A stretch of 64,000 nt of DNA, taken from assembly GCF_030823375.1 (NCBI RefSeq), contig NZ_JAUSXB010000001.1, positions 4,278,001 through 4,342,000 on the forward strand, given 5' to 3'. The notes under the pieces are model-generated. The model saw only the letters and a program-made list of their open reading frames with translations, had not been told where the DNA came from and searched no databases. The position numbers and the translations under genes are program-made. Of this stretch, positions 1 through 8,159 are shown piece after piece; positions within the stretch are counted from its first letter, which is position 1; each line of letters starts with the position of its first letter. The stretch comes from Pseudarthrobacter siccitolerans (lineage in GTDB: Bacteria > Actinomycetota > Actinomycetes > Actinomycetales > Micrococcaceae).

Positions 1-1086
1 GTGAAGGTGGTCATCAACCCGGACATCGCCATGTCCCACGGCGTCAAACCCGGCGACCAGATCCGTTACCTGAACCTGTCCAAAGCGCAGGGCGCCTCGG
101 CGGGACAGGGTTCGCCCGCCTATATCTTTGTGGACTTCGTCCGGACGCTGCCGATTGTCCTGCTCGCGTTGCTGTACGCCGCGGTGGTGATCGCGGTGGC
201 CCGCTGGCGCGGCCTCCGGGCGCTGATCGGACTTGTCGGCGCCTACTTCGTGCTGGCCAGCTTTATGCTCCCGGGCCTGGTGGAAGGGAAGCCGCCGCTC
301 CTGCTGGCCCTGGTGGGATCCACGGTGATCATGATCGGGGTCCTGTACTTCGCCCACGGCTTCTCCGCGAGGACCTCCACAGCCCTCCTGGGCACCATCT
401 TCGGCCTGGCGATCACAGCCCTCCTGGCGGCGTGGGCCACCGGCGCGGCCAACCTCGCGGGCGTGGGCAACCACGAGGCAACCACCCTGATGAACACCTC
501 GGCCAACATCTCCATCTCCGGCGTGATCCTGTGCGGGCTCATCATCTCGGGGCTGGGTGTGCTCAACGACGTAACCATCACACAGTCCTCCGCGGTGTGG
601 GAGCTGTACGAACTCGCACCGCAGAGCAGTGCACGGAAGCTCTTCACCTCAGCCATGCGGATCGGCCGCGACCACATCGCCTCCACCGTCTACACGATCG
701 CGTTCGCCTATGCCGGCGCCGCCCTGCCGATCCTCATCATCGTGATGCTCTACGACCGTCCCCTCGCGGACACCCTCACCAGCGCGGAACTCTCCGAAGA
801 AGTCATCCGCACCCTGGTCGGTTCCATCGGCCTGGTCCTGGCCATCCCGGTCACCACCTTGATTGCCGTGCTGGTTGTTAAGGCCACGGGCTCAGGGGCA
901 GCTGAGGTTGACGGGTCCGGTGCCCGGGAATCGGACGACGGCGGGGGGCCGCCTTCAAGGGGACGCGTTGGTGCCGAGGCAAGAGCCCGGGCTGCTGTCG
1001 ATCCGGACGATGTCACGGACACCGGTGCGCTTGCAGCCGCAGCCCTCCAAACCCGTCGGGGCCGCAGGGCCGCAGAACGAAGCTGA
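1..1086 (+). CDS. YibE/F-family membrane protein, 5' end cut by window
   Basis: The reading frame is open at base 1, so the apparent GTG start is probably an internal valine codon. The first 40 residues look like the end of an extracytoplasmic domain (PDIAMSHGVKPGDQIRYLNL), and about eight hydrophobic segments follow between residues 48 and 295. The motif LNDVTITQSSAVWEL and the polytopic C-terminal half match the YibE/F family, whose function is not well established; a transport role is usually supposed. The last 65 residues are hydrophilic and rich in Gly, Ala and Arg, probably a cytoplasmic tail. It lies 77 bases before dusB on the same strand, with no hairpin between them. Confidence 0.8.
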   Translation: MKVVINPDIAMSHGVKPGDQIRYLNLSKAQGASAGQGSPAYIFVDFVRTLPIVLLALLYAAVVIAVARWRGLRALIGLVGAYFVLASFMLPGLVEGKPPLLLALVGSTVIMIGVLYFAHGFSARTSTALLGTIFGLAITALLAAWATGAANLAGVGNHEATTLMNTSANISISGVILCGLIISGLGVLNDVTITQSSAVWELYELAPQSSARKLFTSAMRIGRDHIASTVYTIAFAYAGAALPILIIVMLYDRPLADTLTSAELSEEVIRTLVGSIGLVLAIPVTTLIAVLVVKATGSGAAEVDGSGARESDDGGGPPSRGRVGAEARARAAVDPDDVTDTGALAAAALQTRRGRRAAERS

Positions 1087-1163
1087 CGGCCGCGGGTCCG
1101 GCAGCGCACGGCGGACGCGGCACCCGGAATACACGATTTGCCCGGCTTTGCGACAATGGACAG

Positions 1164-2342
1164 GTGACTGTTACAGCAACGCCTCCCGCCCCCAAGCTGG
1201 AACTCCCGCCCCTGAAGCTGGGCCCCATCACCGTGGACACGCCGGTGATCCTGGCGCCCATGGCGGGCATTACCAATTCGGCTTTTCGTCGTTTGTGCCG
1301 TGAATACGGCGGCGGCATGTATGTGGCCGAGATGGTCACCTCCCGCGCCCTCGTGGAGCGGACCCCCGAATCCCTGCGGATCATTTCCCACGACGACGAC
1401 GAGAAAGTCCGTTCCGTCCAGCTGTACGGCGTGGACCCGGTGACGGTGGGCGCCGCTGTGCGCATGCTCGTGGAGGAAAACCGGGCAGACCACATCGACC
1501 TGAACTTCGGCTGCCCGGTGCCCAAGGTGACCCGGCGCGGCGGCGGCTCCGCCCTGCCCTGGAAGATCGACCTCTTCACTTCCATCGTGCAGACTGCCGT
1601 CAAGGAAGCGTCCAAGGGCAACATCCCGCTGACCATTAAGATGCGCAAGGGCATCGACGAGGACCACCTGACATACCTCGACGCCGGCCGCATCGCCCGC
1701 GATTCCGGCGTCGCCGCCGTCGCGCTGCACGGCAGGACCGCCGCCCAGTTCTACTCGGGACAGGCCGACTGGTCCGCAATCGCCCGCCTCCGCGAGGCGC
1801 TGCCGGACATCCCGGTCCTGGGCAACGGCGACATCTGGTCCGCAGAGGATGCCGTGCGTATGGTGCGGGAAACCGGCGTCGACGGGGTTGTGGTGGGCCG
1901 CGGCTGCCAGGGCCGGCCCTGGCTGTTCGGCGACCTCCAGGCTGCCTTCGAAGGCAGCGACGCCAGGCACAAGCCGAACCTGCGCCAGGTGGCCGAGGGT
2001 GTGTACCGGCACGCGGAACTGATGGTGGAAACTTTCGGTGACGAGGGCAAAGCGCTGCGAGAGATCCGCAAGCACATTGCCTGGTACTTCAAGGGCTACG
2101 TGGTGGGCGGTGAACTGCGCACGCGGCTCGCCCTGGTAACCAGCCTCCAGATGTTGCGCGACACGCTGGCCGAACTGGACCTCGAATCCCCGTACCCGGG
2201 CGTCGATGCTGAGGGTCCGCGGGGCCGCGCCGGCTCTCCCAAGAAGCCGGCCCTGCCCAAGGACTGGCTGGAATCCCGCGCCCTGAACGCGGACCAGTCC
2301 CGGGACATCTCCGCTGCAGAGCTGGACGTTTCCGGTGGCTGA
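1164..2342 (+). CDS. dusB: tRNA-dihydrouridine synthase DusB
   Basis: This FMN-dependent enzyme reduces a uridine in the tRNA D-loop to dihydrouridine. The TIM-barrel start LAPMAGITNSAFRRL lies at about residues 29-43. The catalytic-cysteine segment NFGCPVPKVTRRGGG is near residue 115, the phosphate/FMN segments LHGRTAAQFYSG and VLGNGDIWSAEDA follow, and GVVVGRGCQGRPWLF is near residue 240. At 392 residues it is slightly longer than most Dus proteins because of a Pro/Lys-rich C-terminal extension. The GTG start at 1164 precedes the first conserved block by about 20 residues. Its 3' end overlaps the start of dgt by 8 bases, so the two are probably cotranslated. Confidence 0.95.
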   Translation: MTVTATPPAPKLELPPLKLGPITVDTPVILAPMAGITNSAFRRLCREYGGGMYVAEMVTSRALVERTPESLRIISHDDDEKVRSVQLYGVDPVTVGAAVRMLVEENRADHIDLNFGCPVPKVTRRGGGSALPWKIDLFTSIVQTAVKEASKGNIPLTIKMRKGIDEDHLTYLDAGRIARDSGVAAVALHGRTAAQFYSGQADWSAIARLREALPDIPVLGNGDIWSAEDAVRMVRETGVDGVVVGRGCQGRPWLFGDLQAAFEGSDARHKPNLRQVAEGVYRHAELMVETFGDEGKALREIRKHIAWYFKGYVVGGELRTRLALVTSLQMLRDTLAELDLESPYPGVDAEGPRGRAGSPKKPALPKDWLESRALNADQSRDISAAELDVSGG

Positions 2343-3624
2343 GACCCGGACTGCCGCTCCGGTACTGCCGGGCTATGACAGCGACGATTCCGCCCGCTGG
2401 GTGGAGGAGCCGACCAAGAACGTCTACCGTTCTGACTTTGAGCGTGACCGGGCCAGGGTGCTGCATTCCTCAGCTCTCCGCAGGCTCGGTGCCAAGACCC
2501 AGGTGGTGGCTCCGGACACTGACGACTTTGTCCGGACCCGCCTCACCCACAGCCTCGAGGTGGCCCAGGTGGGCCGTGAACTGGGCCGTGCCCTGGGCTG
2601 CGACCCCGACGTCGTAGATACCGCCTGTCTCAGCCACGACCTCGGCCATCCGCCGTTCGGGCACAACGGGGAGTCGGCGCTGAACGAGGTGGCGCACGCC
2701 ATCGGAGGCTTCGAGGGCAATGCCCAGACCCTGCGCCTCCTGACCCGGCTCGAGCCCAAGGTGCTGACGGCGGACGGCCAGCCGGCCGGACTGAACCTCA
2801 CCCGGGCCAGCCTCGATGCGGCCGCCAAGTATCCCTGGTCCGCCCTGGAAGCCCCCGTGATCCACGGCCAGCGGACCAGCAAGTTCGGTGCCTACGAGGA
2901 CGATCTCCCCATCTTCAACTGGATCCGGGAAGGCGCCCCGGAGCGCCGGTCCTGCCTGGAGGCCCAGGTGATGGACCTCGCCGACGACATCTCCTATTCA
3001 GTGCATGACGTGGAGGACGCCATCGTGGCCGGGCATTTCCAGCTCCGCTGGATGGACAACCCGGACCACCGTGCCCGTGTAGTGGGGTATGCCAAGCAGT
3101 GGTACCTGCCGCACAACGATCCCGCCGCCATCGACGCCGCCCTGGCCCGCCTCGAGGCCACCGACGTCTGGGTTCGGGAAGCGGACGGCAGCCGCAAATC
3201 CATGGCCGCCCTGAAGAACATGACCAGCCAGCTGATCGGCCGGTTCTGCCAGAGCGCCCTCGAGACCACCCGCGCCGTGTACGGCCCGGAGAACCTCACC
3301 CGGTACAGCGCCCAGCTCATGGTCCCGGACGAGACCGTCATGGAGATCGCCGTCATGAAGGGCCTGGCCACCACCTTCGTAATGACCACCGAGCACCGCC
3401 AACCCATCTATGAGCGCCAGCGCGAAGTGCTGCACGCGCTGGTCACGGCCCTGAGCGCCACCGGGGACCGCCACCTCGAGCCGATGTTCGCCGCTGACTG
3501 GCGTGACGCGCCCGACGACGGTGCGCGCCTTCGCGTGGTCATCGACCAGGTGGCGTCACTCACCGACGGCTCGGCGCTGGCCATGTACGAACGGCTGGTG
3601 GGGAGCCTCCCATCGCTGTGGTGA
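2335..3624 (+). CDS. dgt: dGTP triphosphohydrolase-like HD protein
   Basis: An HD-domain phosphohydrolase of the dGTPase family, which removes triphosphate from dNTPs to yield deoxynucleosides. The metal-binding signature is clear: THSLEVAQVGREL near residue 70, then LSHDLGHPPFGHNGE near residue 98. The downstream segment MDLADDISYSVHDVEDA near residue 213 supplies the distal Asp. At 429 residues it has the length of the bacterial dGTPase-like group. The GTG start lies inside the last codons of dusB; no other start gives a complete N-terminus with the SDFERDRARVLHSSALRRL block. The dusB-dgt-dnaG order is common in actinobacteria. Confidence 0.93.
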   Translation: MAETRTAAPVLPGYDSDDSARWVEEPTKNVYRSDFERDRARVLHSSALRRLGAKTQVVAPDTDDFVRTRLTHSLEVAQVGRELGRALGCDPDVVDTACLSHDLGHPPFGHNGESALNEVAHAIGGFEGNAQTLRLLTRLEPKVLTADGQPAGLNLTRASLDAAAKYPWSALEAPVIHGQRTSKFGAYEDDLPIFNWIREGAPERRSCLEAQVMDLADDISYSVHDVEDAIVAGHFQLRWMDNPDHRARVVGYAKQWYLPHNDPAAIDAALARLEATDVWVREADGSRKSMAALKNMTSQLIGRFCQSALETTRAVYGPENLTRYSAQLMVPDETVMEIAVMKGLATTFVMTTEHRQPIYERQREVLHALVTALSATGDRHLEPMFAADWRDAPDDGARLRVVIDQVASLTDGSALAMYERLVGSLPSLW

Positions 3625-3697
3625 GGAACGCCATAGGGCGCCGGCCGCCGTCGTACCCCGGGCCTGGAAGGTCACTGCCCGGGGCTAGGATTGCTCT

Positions 3698-5614
3698 GTG
3701 CCTGGGCTGATCAAACGTGAAGATATCGACGAAGTACGCCAGCGCACGGACATCAAGGAAGTGGTTGACGGCTACGTGACGCTCAAGGGCGCCGGCCTGG
3801 GGACCTTCAAGGGGCTGTGCCCCTTCCACGACGAGCGCTCGCCGTCCTTCACCGTCCGCCCGCAGGTAGGCCGCTACCATTGCTTCGGCTGCGGCGAGGA
3901 TGGCGACGCCATCGCCTTTGTGCAGAAACAGGACCACAGTTCCTTCCAGGAAGCCGTGGAGAAGCTGGCCGCCAGGATCGGCTATGAGCTCCGGTATGAG
4001 GACGGCGGCACCGGCCCCAACCGCGAGGAAGTGGGGCGCCGGCAGCGGCTGCTGGACGCCCACAAGATCGCCGACGAGTTCTTCCAGTCGCAGCTGCTGA
4101 CACCCGGCGCCGCGGAGGCGAGGACGTTCCTGCACGGGCGCGGGTTCGACCGGGCAGCGGCGGAGCAGTTCGGCGTGGGCTACGCCCCGCAGGGCTGGGA
4201 TGCACTGCTGAAGCACCTACGGAACCGCGGTTTCACTGACGCCGAGCTGAAGCTGACGGGCATGTTCTCTGAAGGCAACCGGGGCATTTACGACCGTTTC
4301 CGCGGCCGCCTGATCTGGCCCATCCGGGACATCGCGGGGGACACCATCGGCTTCGGCGCCAGGAAGCTCTACGAGGATGACCAGGGCCCCAAGTACCTCA
4401 ACACCCCCGAGACCACGCTGTACAAAAAATCCCAGGTGCTCTACGGGATCGACCTCGCCAAGCGCAGCATCGCCAAGGACCGGCAACTGGTGGTGGTGGA
4501 GGGTTATACCGACGTCATGGCCTGCCACCTGGCGGGAATCCCGACGGCGGTGGCCACCTGCGGAACGGCGTTCGGCACCGAGCACATCAAGATCGCCCGC
4601 AGGCTGCTGTCCGACGACGGCACCGGGGGAGAGGTTATCTTCACCTTCGACGGCGACGCCGCAGGCCAGAAGGCGGCGCTGCGCGCCTTTGAGGAGGACC
4701 AGCGGTTTACCGCCCAGACCTATGTGGCCGTGGAGCCGACAGGAGCGGATCCTTGCGACCTGCGCCAAAGCAAGGGCGACGAGGCGGTGCACGCCCTGGT
4801 GCAGTCCCGGCGGCCGCTGTTCGAGTTCGCCATCCGCACCACGCTGAAGCAGTTCAACCTGGACACCGTGGAAGGCCGCGTACAGGGCCTAAAAGCGTCT
4901 GTGCCCGTGGTCGCCGCCATCCGTGACGCATCTACCCGGACCGGCTACTGCCAGGCGCTGACAGGGTGGCTGGGCATGCCGGACCCCAACGAGGTGCTGC
5001 GGATGGTCACGGCAGCAGTTAAGCGCGGCGACCAGGGCGGGCCGGCCGCGTCCGGTCCCGGGGCTCCCTCCCGCGCCGCCCAACCGGGCGGACCCGGCGT
5101 AGCTGCCGGACCGTCGTCGGGCGCCGTACCCTCCTTCCACCGGCCGGACCCGCGGGACCCGGTGGCCTCCATGGAGCGGCAGGCGCTGGAAGTGGCCCTG
5201 CAGGAGCCTGCACTGCTGGCTGGCGGCATGTGGGACCGCTTCGCCGCTGCCCGTTTTGCCACCCCGGCCTTCCAGGCTGTCCACGATGCGATGCGTGCCA
5301 CCGGCCCGGCCCTCACCGCCGACCCCGTGCGCTGGGTGGAGCACGTGATGCACGAAGTTCCGGAACCGCTGCGGCCCCTGGTCTCCGAACTGGCCGTGGT
5401 GCCGCTCCCTGCCAGCACGGAGGAAGCGGTGCAGAAGTACTGCCGGGACATCCTGGCGAGGCTGTTCGAGCTGCAGATCACCCGGGTCAAGGCCGACAAG
5501 ATGGGCCAGCTGCAGCGGCTGGACCCTGCGGCGGACCCGGAGACCTATCAGCGGCTCAACCGGGAGCTGATGATGCTCGAAATGGAACGCCGCGCCCTGC
5601 GGGCGGAGGCGTAG
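3698..5614 (+). CDS. dnaG: DNA primase DnaG
   Basis: Synthesises RNA primers at the replication fork. The N-terminal zinc finger is complete: CPFHDERSPSF near residue 41 and YHCFGCGEDGD near residue 60. The RNA polymerase core holds the TOPRIM motifs VVVEGYTDVMA at about residue 265 and FTFDGDAAGQKAA at about residue 314. A Gly/Pro/Ala-rich linker at about residues 445-485 leads to the helicase-binding C-terminal domain. Length (638 aa) fits actinobacterial primases. The GTG start is preceded by AGGATT. It follows dgt by 73 bases and probably belongs to the same transcription unit. In this lineage dnaG is not linked to rpsU or rpoD. Confidence 0.97.
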   Translation: MPGLIKREDIDEVRQRTDIKEVVDGYVTLKGAGLGTFKGLCPFHDERSPSFTVRPQVGRYHCFGCGEDGDAIAFVQKQDHSSFQEAVEKLAARIGYELRYEDGGTGPNREEVGRRQRLLDAHKIADEFFQSQLLTPGAAEARTFLHGRGFDRAAAEQFGVGYAPQGWDALLKHLRNRGFTDAELKLTGMFSEGNRGIYDRFRGRLIWPIRDIAGDTIGFGARKLYEDDQGPKYLNTPETTLYKKSQVLYGIDLAKRSIAKDRQLVVVEGYTDVMACHLAGIPTAVATCGTAFGTEHIKIARRLLSDDGTGGEVIFTFDGDAAGQKAALRAFEEDQRFTAQTYVAVEPTGADPCDLRQSKGDEAVHALVQSRRPLFEFAIRTTLKQFNLDTVEGRVQGLKASVPVVAAIRDASTRTGYCQALTGWLGMPDPNEVLRMVTAAVKRGDQGGPAASGPGAPSRAAQPGGPGVAAGPSSGAVPSFHRPDPRDPVASMERQALEVALQEPALLAGGMWDRFAAARFATPAFQAVHDAMRATGPALTADPVRWVEHVMHEVPEPLRPLVSELAVVPLPASTEEAVQKYCRDILARLFELQITRVKADKMGQLQRLDPAADPETYQRLNRELMMLEMERRALRAEA

Positions 5615-5644
5615 CAGGCTCCCGCACACTGCGGCGGCGGCCCC

Positions 5645-5677
5645 GATTTCGTTTCCAGCCGGGGTGTTTGCTAGGCT
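5645..5677 (+). promoter_or_regulatory. putative promoter of first tRNA-Asn
   Basis: The extended -10-like element TGCTAGGCT (TAGGCT at 5672-5677) lies 15 bases before the tRNA 5' end, which would give a leader of about 8 bases. The same TTTGCTA sequence at the same distance precedes the second tRNA-Asn copy, and a close relative (TTTGCTAGAGT, 11976-11986) lies 51 bases before the CAT tRNA. No good -35 box is visible, only T-rich sequence at 5647-5653. This is inference from repetition and spacing. Confidence 0.4.
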
Positions 5678-5691
5678 AATACCCGCTTCAT

Positions 5692-5764
5692 TCCTCCTTA
5701 GCTCAATTGGCAGAGCATTCGACTGTTAATCGAAGGGTTGCTGGTTCAAGTCCAGCAGGAGGAG
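5692..5764 (+). tRNA. tRNA-Asn(GTT), copy 1
   Basis: Cloverleaf folded by eye. Acceptor stem TCCTCCT (5692-5698) pairs with AGGAGGA (5757-5763), and the discriminator base is G at 5764. The D arm is GCTC...GAGC, the anticodon stem is TTCGA/TCGAA around loop CTGTTAA (anticodon GTT), and the T arm is GCTGG-TTCAAGT-CCAGC. CCA is not encoded. An identical copy starts 197 bases downstream. Confidence 0.97.
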
Positions 5765-5770
5765 CGCACA

Positions 5771-5805
5771 TTCCCCGTTCCGGGCCACCGGAACGGGGAT
5801 TTTTT
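5771..5805 (+). terminator. Rho-independent terminator after tRNA-Asn 1
   Basis: The 10-bp perfect stem TCCCCGTTCC (5772-5781) / GGAACGGGGA (5790-5799) has an 8-base loop and is followed by six T residues (5800-5805). It starts 7 bases after the tRNA, so each tRNA-Asn is its own short transcription unit. Confidence 0.9.
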
Positions 5806-5844
5806 ATGCCCCGGAGCAGTCATCCAGCCCGCAAACCCGCCGAT

Positions 5845-5874
5845 TTCACTTTGGTGCGGATCCTTTGCTAATGT
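5845..5874 (+). promoter_or_regulatory. putative promoter of second tRNA-Asn
   Basis: TTTGCTAATGT, with TAATGT at 5869-5874, ends 15 bases before the tRNA, exactly as in copy 1. A possible -35, TTCACT, lies at 5845-5850 with an 18-base spacer. The bases between the -10 and the tRNA (ATACCTGCTTCAT) are also nearly the same as in copy 1, so the promoter was duplicated along with the gene. Confidence 0.42.
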
Positions 5875-5888
5875 CATACCTGCTTCAT

Positions 5889-5961
5889 TCCTCCTTAGCT
5901 CAATTGGCAGAGCATTCGACTGTTAATCGAAGGGTTGCTGGTTCAAGTCCAGCAGGAGGAG
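5889..5961 (+). tRNA. tRNA-Asn(GTT), copy 2
   Basis: Identical over all 73 bases to the copy at 5692-5764: acceptor TCCTCCT/AGGAGGA, anticodon loop CTGTTAA, T arm GCTGG/CCAGC, discriminator G. CCA is not encoded. It has its own promoter-like sequence and terminator. Confidence 0.97.
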
Positions 5962-5966
5962 CCACA

Positions 5967-6010
5967 CAAAAAAATCCCCGTTCCTGCCTTGGGCAGGAAC
6001 GGGGATTTTT
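5967..6010 (+). terminator. bidirectional terminator after tRNA-Asn 2
   Basis: A long stem: AATCCCCGTTCCTGCC (5973-5988) pairs with GGCAGGAACGGGGATT across a TTG-type loop. An A-tract lies on the left (5968-5974) and a T-tract on the right (6006-6010), so it can work in both directions. It probably also ends the minus-strand gene at 6014-6478. The inner CCCCGTTCC/GGAACGGGG matches the terminator of the first tRNA-Asn. Confidence 0.9.
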
Positions 6011-6013
6011 CTG

Positions 6014-6478
6014 TCACACAAAGTCCATTTCCACCTGCAGGAAACGCTCTGCCTCCGCGATGGCGGCCAGGAAGGCCTCTTTTTCGGTGGGTGACTTCCG
6101 CGGCTGGCGCGGGTTCCATTCATGGGGTGCCGAATGGACGCGGACGAATCCTGTTTCCGGCGGCGCGTAGAAGATGCCGAACCGCTGCACGGGCCACTCG
6201 GGGGAGGCCTCAGGGGCCACGAGGAGCGCTGCCTTGAAGGCGGGGTTGTACCACTGGGCAATCGGCCGGCGGCGGTCCTCAGTGAACAGCCCTGCCGCGT
6301 AAAGGGCCGCTGACTGCTCGCCGCTCTGGGCACACAACCGCTCCCACCACAGTGGCAGGATCCCGGTATCGCACCGTTGCCACGCGGCCGGGAGCTGTGG
6401 TTGATCCTGCCAGCTGGGCATGAACAACATTTTATCGCGGGAGGGGCATCCAGCGGCAGACGGCGCGGCATCCGGCAC
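6014..6478 (-). CDS. uncharacterised protein
   Basis: A 154-residue soluble protein that I do not recognise. It has no signal peptide or membrane segment. It is rich in Trp and Pro (GILPLWWERL, AQWYNPAFKAALL, HEWNPRQPRK) and ends in an acidic helix (EKEAFLAAIAEAERFLQVEMD). The ATG at 6478 has AGGTCAGGG upstream; internal ATGs at 6430 and 6421 are alternatives. It ends only a few bases before the terminator shared with tRNA-Asn 2. Codon use looks like that of its neighbours, so it is probably a real gene of narrow distribution. Confidence 0.6.
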   Translation of the reverse strand: MPDAAPSAAGCPSRDKMLFMPSWQDQPQLPAAWQRCDTGILPLWWERLCAQSGEQSAALYAAGLFTEDRRRPIAQWYNPAFKAALLVAPEASPEWPVQRFGIFYAPPETGFVRVHSAPHEWNPRQPRKSPTEKEAFLAAIAEAERFLQVEMDFV

Positions 6479-6495
6479 CCTGACCTGAAGAAGGT

Positions 6496-6690
6496 TCAGT
6501 GTGGGTTCCAGGGGCCGGGGTTGACCCGGTGCAGCAACGCGGAGCCGGCCAGCATGCCCAGCACAATCCCGATGGCGGGGTTGCCGAGTGCCCGCCCTGC
6601 GAAATAGCCCACGACGGCGCCCAGCACCGCCCCGAGGAAGAGTCCCCGGGGGTTTCGGTGCGGCTTGCGCCTGGCAGGGTCCTTCGGCAT
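6496..6690 (-). CDS. small glycine-zipper membrane protein
   Basis: A 64-residue protein with a basic N-terminus (MPKDPARRKPHRNPRG), then two short hydrophobic stretches rich in small residues, GLFLGAVLGAVVGYFAGRAL and a second around IGIVLGMLAGSAL. The G-x3-G spacing suggests tightly packed membrane helices. It sits 18 bases upstream of the unknown gene at 6014-6478 on the same strand, so they may be cotranscribed. No convincing ribosome binding site is seen at the ATG. The function is unknown. Confidence 0.5.
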   Translation of the reverse strand: MPKDPARRKPHRNPRGLFLGAVLGAVVGYFAGRALGNPAIGIVLGMLAGSALLHRVNPGPWNPH

Positions 6691-6756
6691 CAGCGGGAGG
6701 CCAATGGATCGGTCACTGGAGCGACGGTCACTGGAGCGGCCGTCAGTGGATCCACG

Positions 6757-7983
6757 TCAGTGGATGACCGGGACGGTCCGGGGCCGGACCACCAGCCACA
6801 GGGCCGCGATGGCCAGCAGGATGCAGGCGGCCTGGACGGCACCCATCGGGGTGGCGCTGGTGATGCCCAGCCACCCGACCACGGGGGAGATGATCCCCGC
6901 CATCATGAAGGTCGAGAACCCGAGCAGGGAGGCCGCCGTTCCGGCCTGGGCTGAATGGCCGGCCAGGGCTAGGACCTGGACGCACGGGAACATAAAGCCC
7001 GTACCCATGATGTAGAACCACAACGGAACCAGGACGCCCCAGAGGCCGAACCCCAGCTGGTCGAACACCACGATCAGCAGGGCCATCATGAACATCCAGG
7101 CCGTGGCGCCGGCAAGGATCCACTGCGGCGGCACCCGCCGGATGAGCCGCGAACTGGTCTGGATTCCCGCGACGATGCCGAGGGAGTTGATGCCGAAGAG
7201 CAGGCCGTACTCCTGCGCGGAAAAGCCGAAGACGTCCTGGAACAGGAACGGCGAGGCTGAAAGGTAGGTGAACAGGCCGCCGAAGTTCAGGCCGGCCACC
7301 ATCAGCAGGCCAACAAAGATCCGGTCGCTGAAAAGGACCCCGTAGCGCTGCCGGGCGGTCATGCCGCCGTTCTGCGAACGCTTTTCCGGCGGCAGCGTCT
7401 CGCGTACCAGGAACAGGGCAGCGACGATGACCACGGTTCCGTAGCAGGCAAGAAACACGAAGATCCCCGGCCACGGCATCACCAGGAGCAGCTGTGAACC
7501 GATGACGGGGGCCAGGATGGGTGCCAGTCCGTTGACCAGGGACATCCGGGAAAACATCTTGACCATGGCATACCCCGAAAACAAGTCCCGCACCATTGCC
7601 ATGGCCACCACACCGCCGCCTGCAGCGCCCACACCCATCAGCACGCGGAAGATTCCGAGGGTGGTGATGTCCGTGGACAGCGCCGCGCCCACCGATGCTG
7701 CAATGTGCACCCCCGTAGCCAGGATCAGCGGCATCCGCCGGCCCACTTTGTCGCTGAACGGCCCCACCACCAGCTGGCCGAGGGCAAACCCCACCGTGGT
7801 CCCGGCCAGGGTCAGCTGGACTTGGGCTTCGGTGACGCCCAGGCTGGCCTCCAGGGCCGGGAAGGCAGGAAGGTAAAGGTCGATCGTGAATGGACCCAGG
7901 GCAGTCAGGGCGCCGAGAAGGAGAATGTACAGAAGTTTGCGGCGGCGGCTCAACAGATCGCCCGGATTGCTGGGAGTGGTCAC
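6757..7983 (-). CDS. MFS drug exporter, Bcr/CflA type
   Basis: A twelve-segment major facilitator superfamily protein of about 408 residues. It begins MTTPSNPGDLLSRRRKLLY and soon shows TIDLYLPAFPALEASLGVT, the hallmark of Bcr/CflA proton-driven drug exporters. The MFS loop 2-3 signature appears as GPFSDKVGRRMPLI. The GTG at 7983 was chosen because TM1 begins about 18 residues later; the longer open frame to 8211 adds low-quality sequence with many Cys and Trp. The substrate cannot be told from sequence. It is transcribed divergently from the holin-like gene, with about 175 bases between them. Confidence 0.88.
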   Translation of the reverse strand: MTTPSNPGDLLSRRRKLLYILLLGALTALGPFTIDLYLPAFPALEASLGVTEAQVQLTLAGTTVGFALGQLVVGPFSDKVGRRMPLILATGVHIAASVGAALSTDITTLGIFRVLMGVGAAGGGVVAMAMVRDLFSGYAMVKMFSRMSLVNGLAPILAPVIGSQLLLVMPWPGIFVFLACYGTVVIVAALFLVRETLPPEKRSQNGGMTARQRYGVLFSDRIFVGLLMVAGLNFGGLFTYLSASPFLFQDVFGFSAQEYGLLFGINSLGIVAGIQTSSRLIRRVPPQWILAGATAWMFMMALLIVVFDQLGFGLWGVLVPLWFYIMGTGFMFPCVQVLALAGHSAQAGTAASLLGFSTFMMAGIISPVVGWLGITSATPMGAVQAACILLAIAALWLVVRPRTVPVIH

Positions 7984-8159
7984 GGAGATCAATCCTAGGC
8001 CCGGGGCAACGGTTTTTGCAGCGTTGTAGGCCACGCCGTCCGGCAAGCCCCGAAGTTGGCCCTGAACCTGAATGATAGTTTTGGGGGCGGGGACGGTGCA
8101 GCTGCACTCTCCCGCAGCACATGGAAGCCGAATCCACCATGAACAGTAAGGCGGGACCG

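Noticed and set aside
750..2075. Long antisense reading frames, here and opposite most large genes (for example 24782-26497, 52251-53843, 60020-61471)
   Set aside because: They mirror strongly coding genes in a high-GC genome, lack conserved motifs and ribosome binding sites, and have implausible His/Gly/Arg-rich composition.
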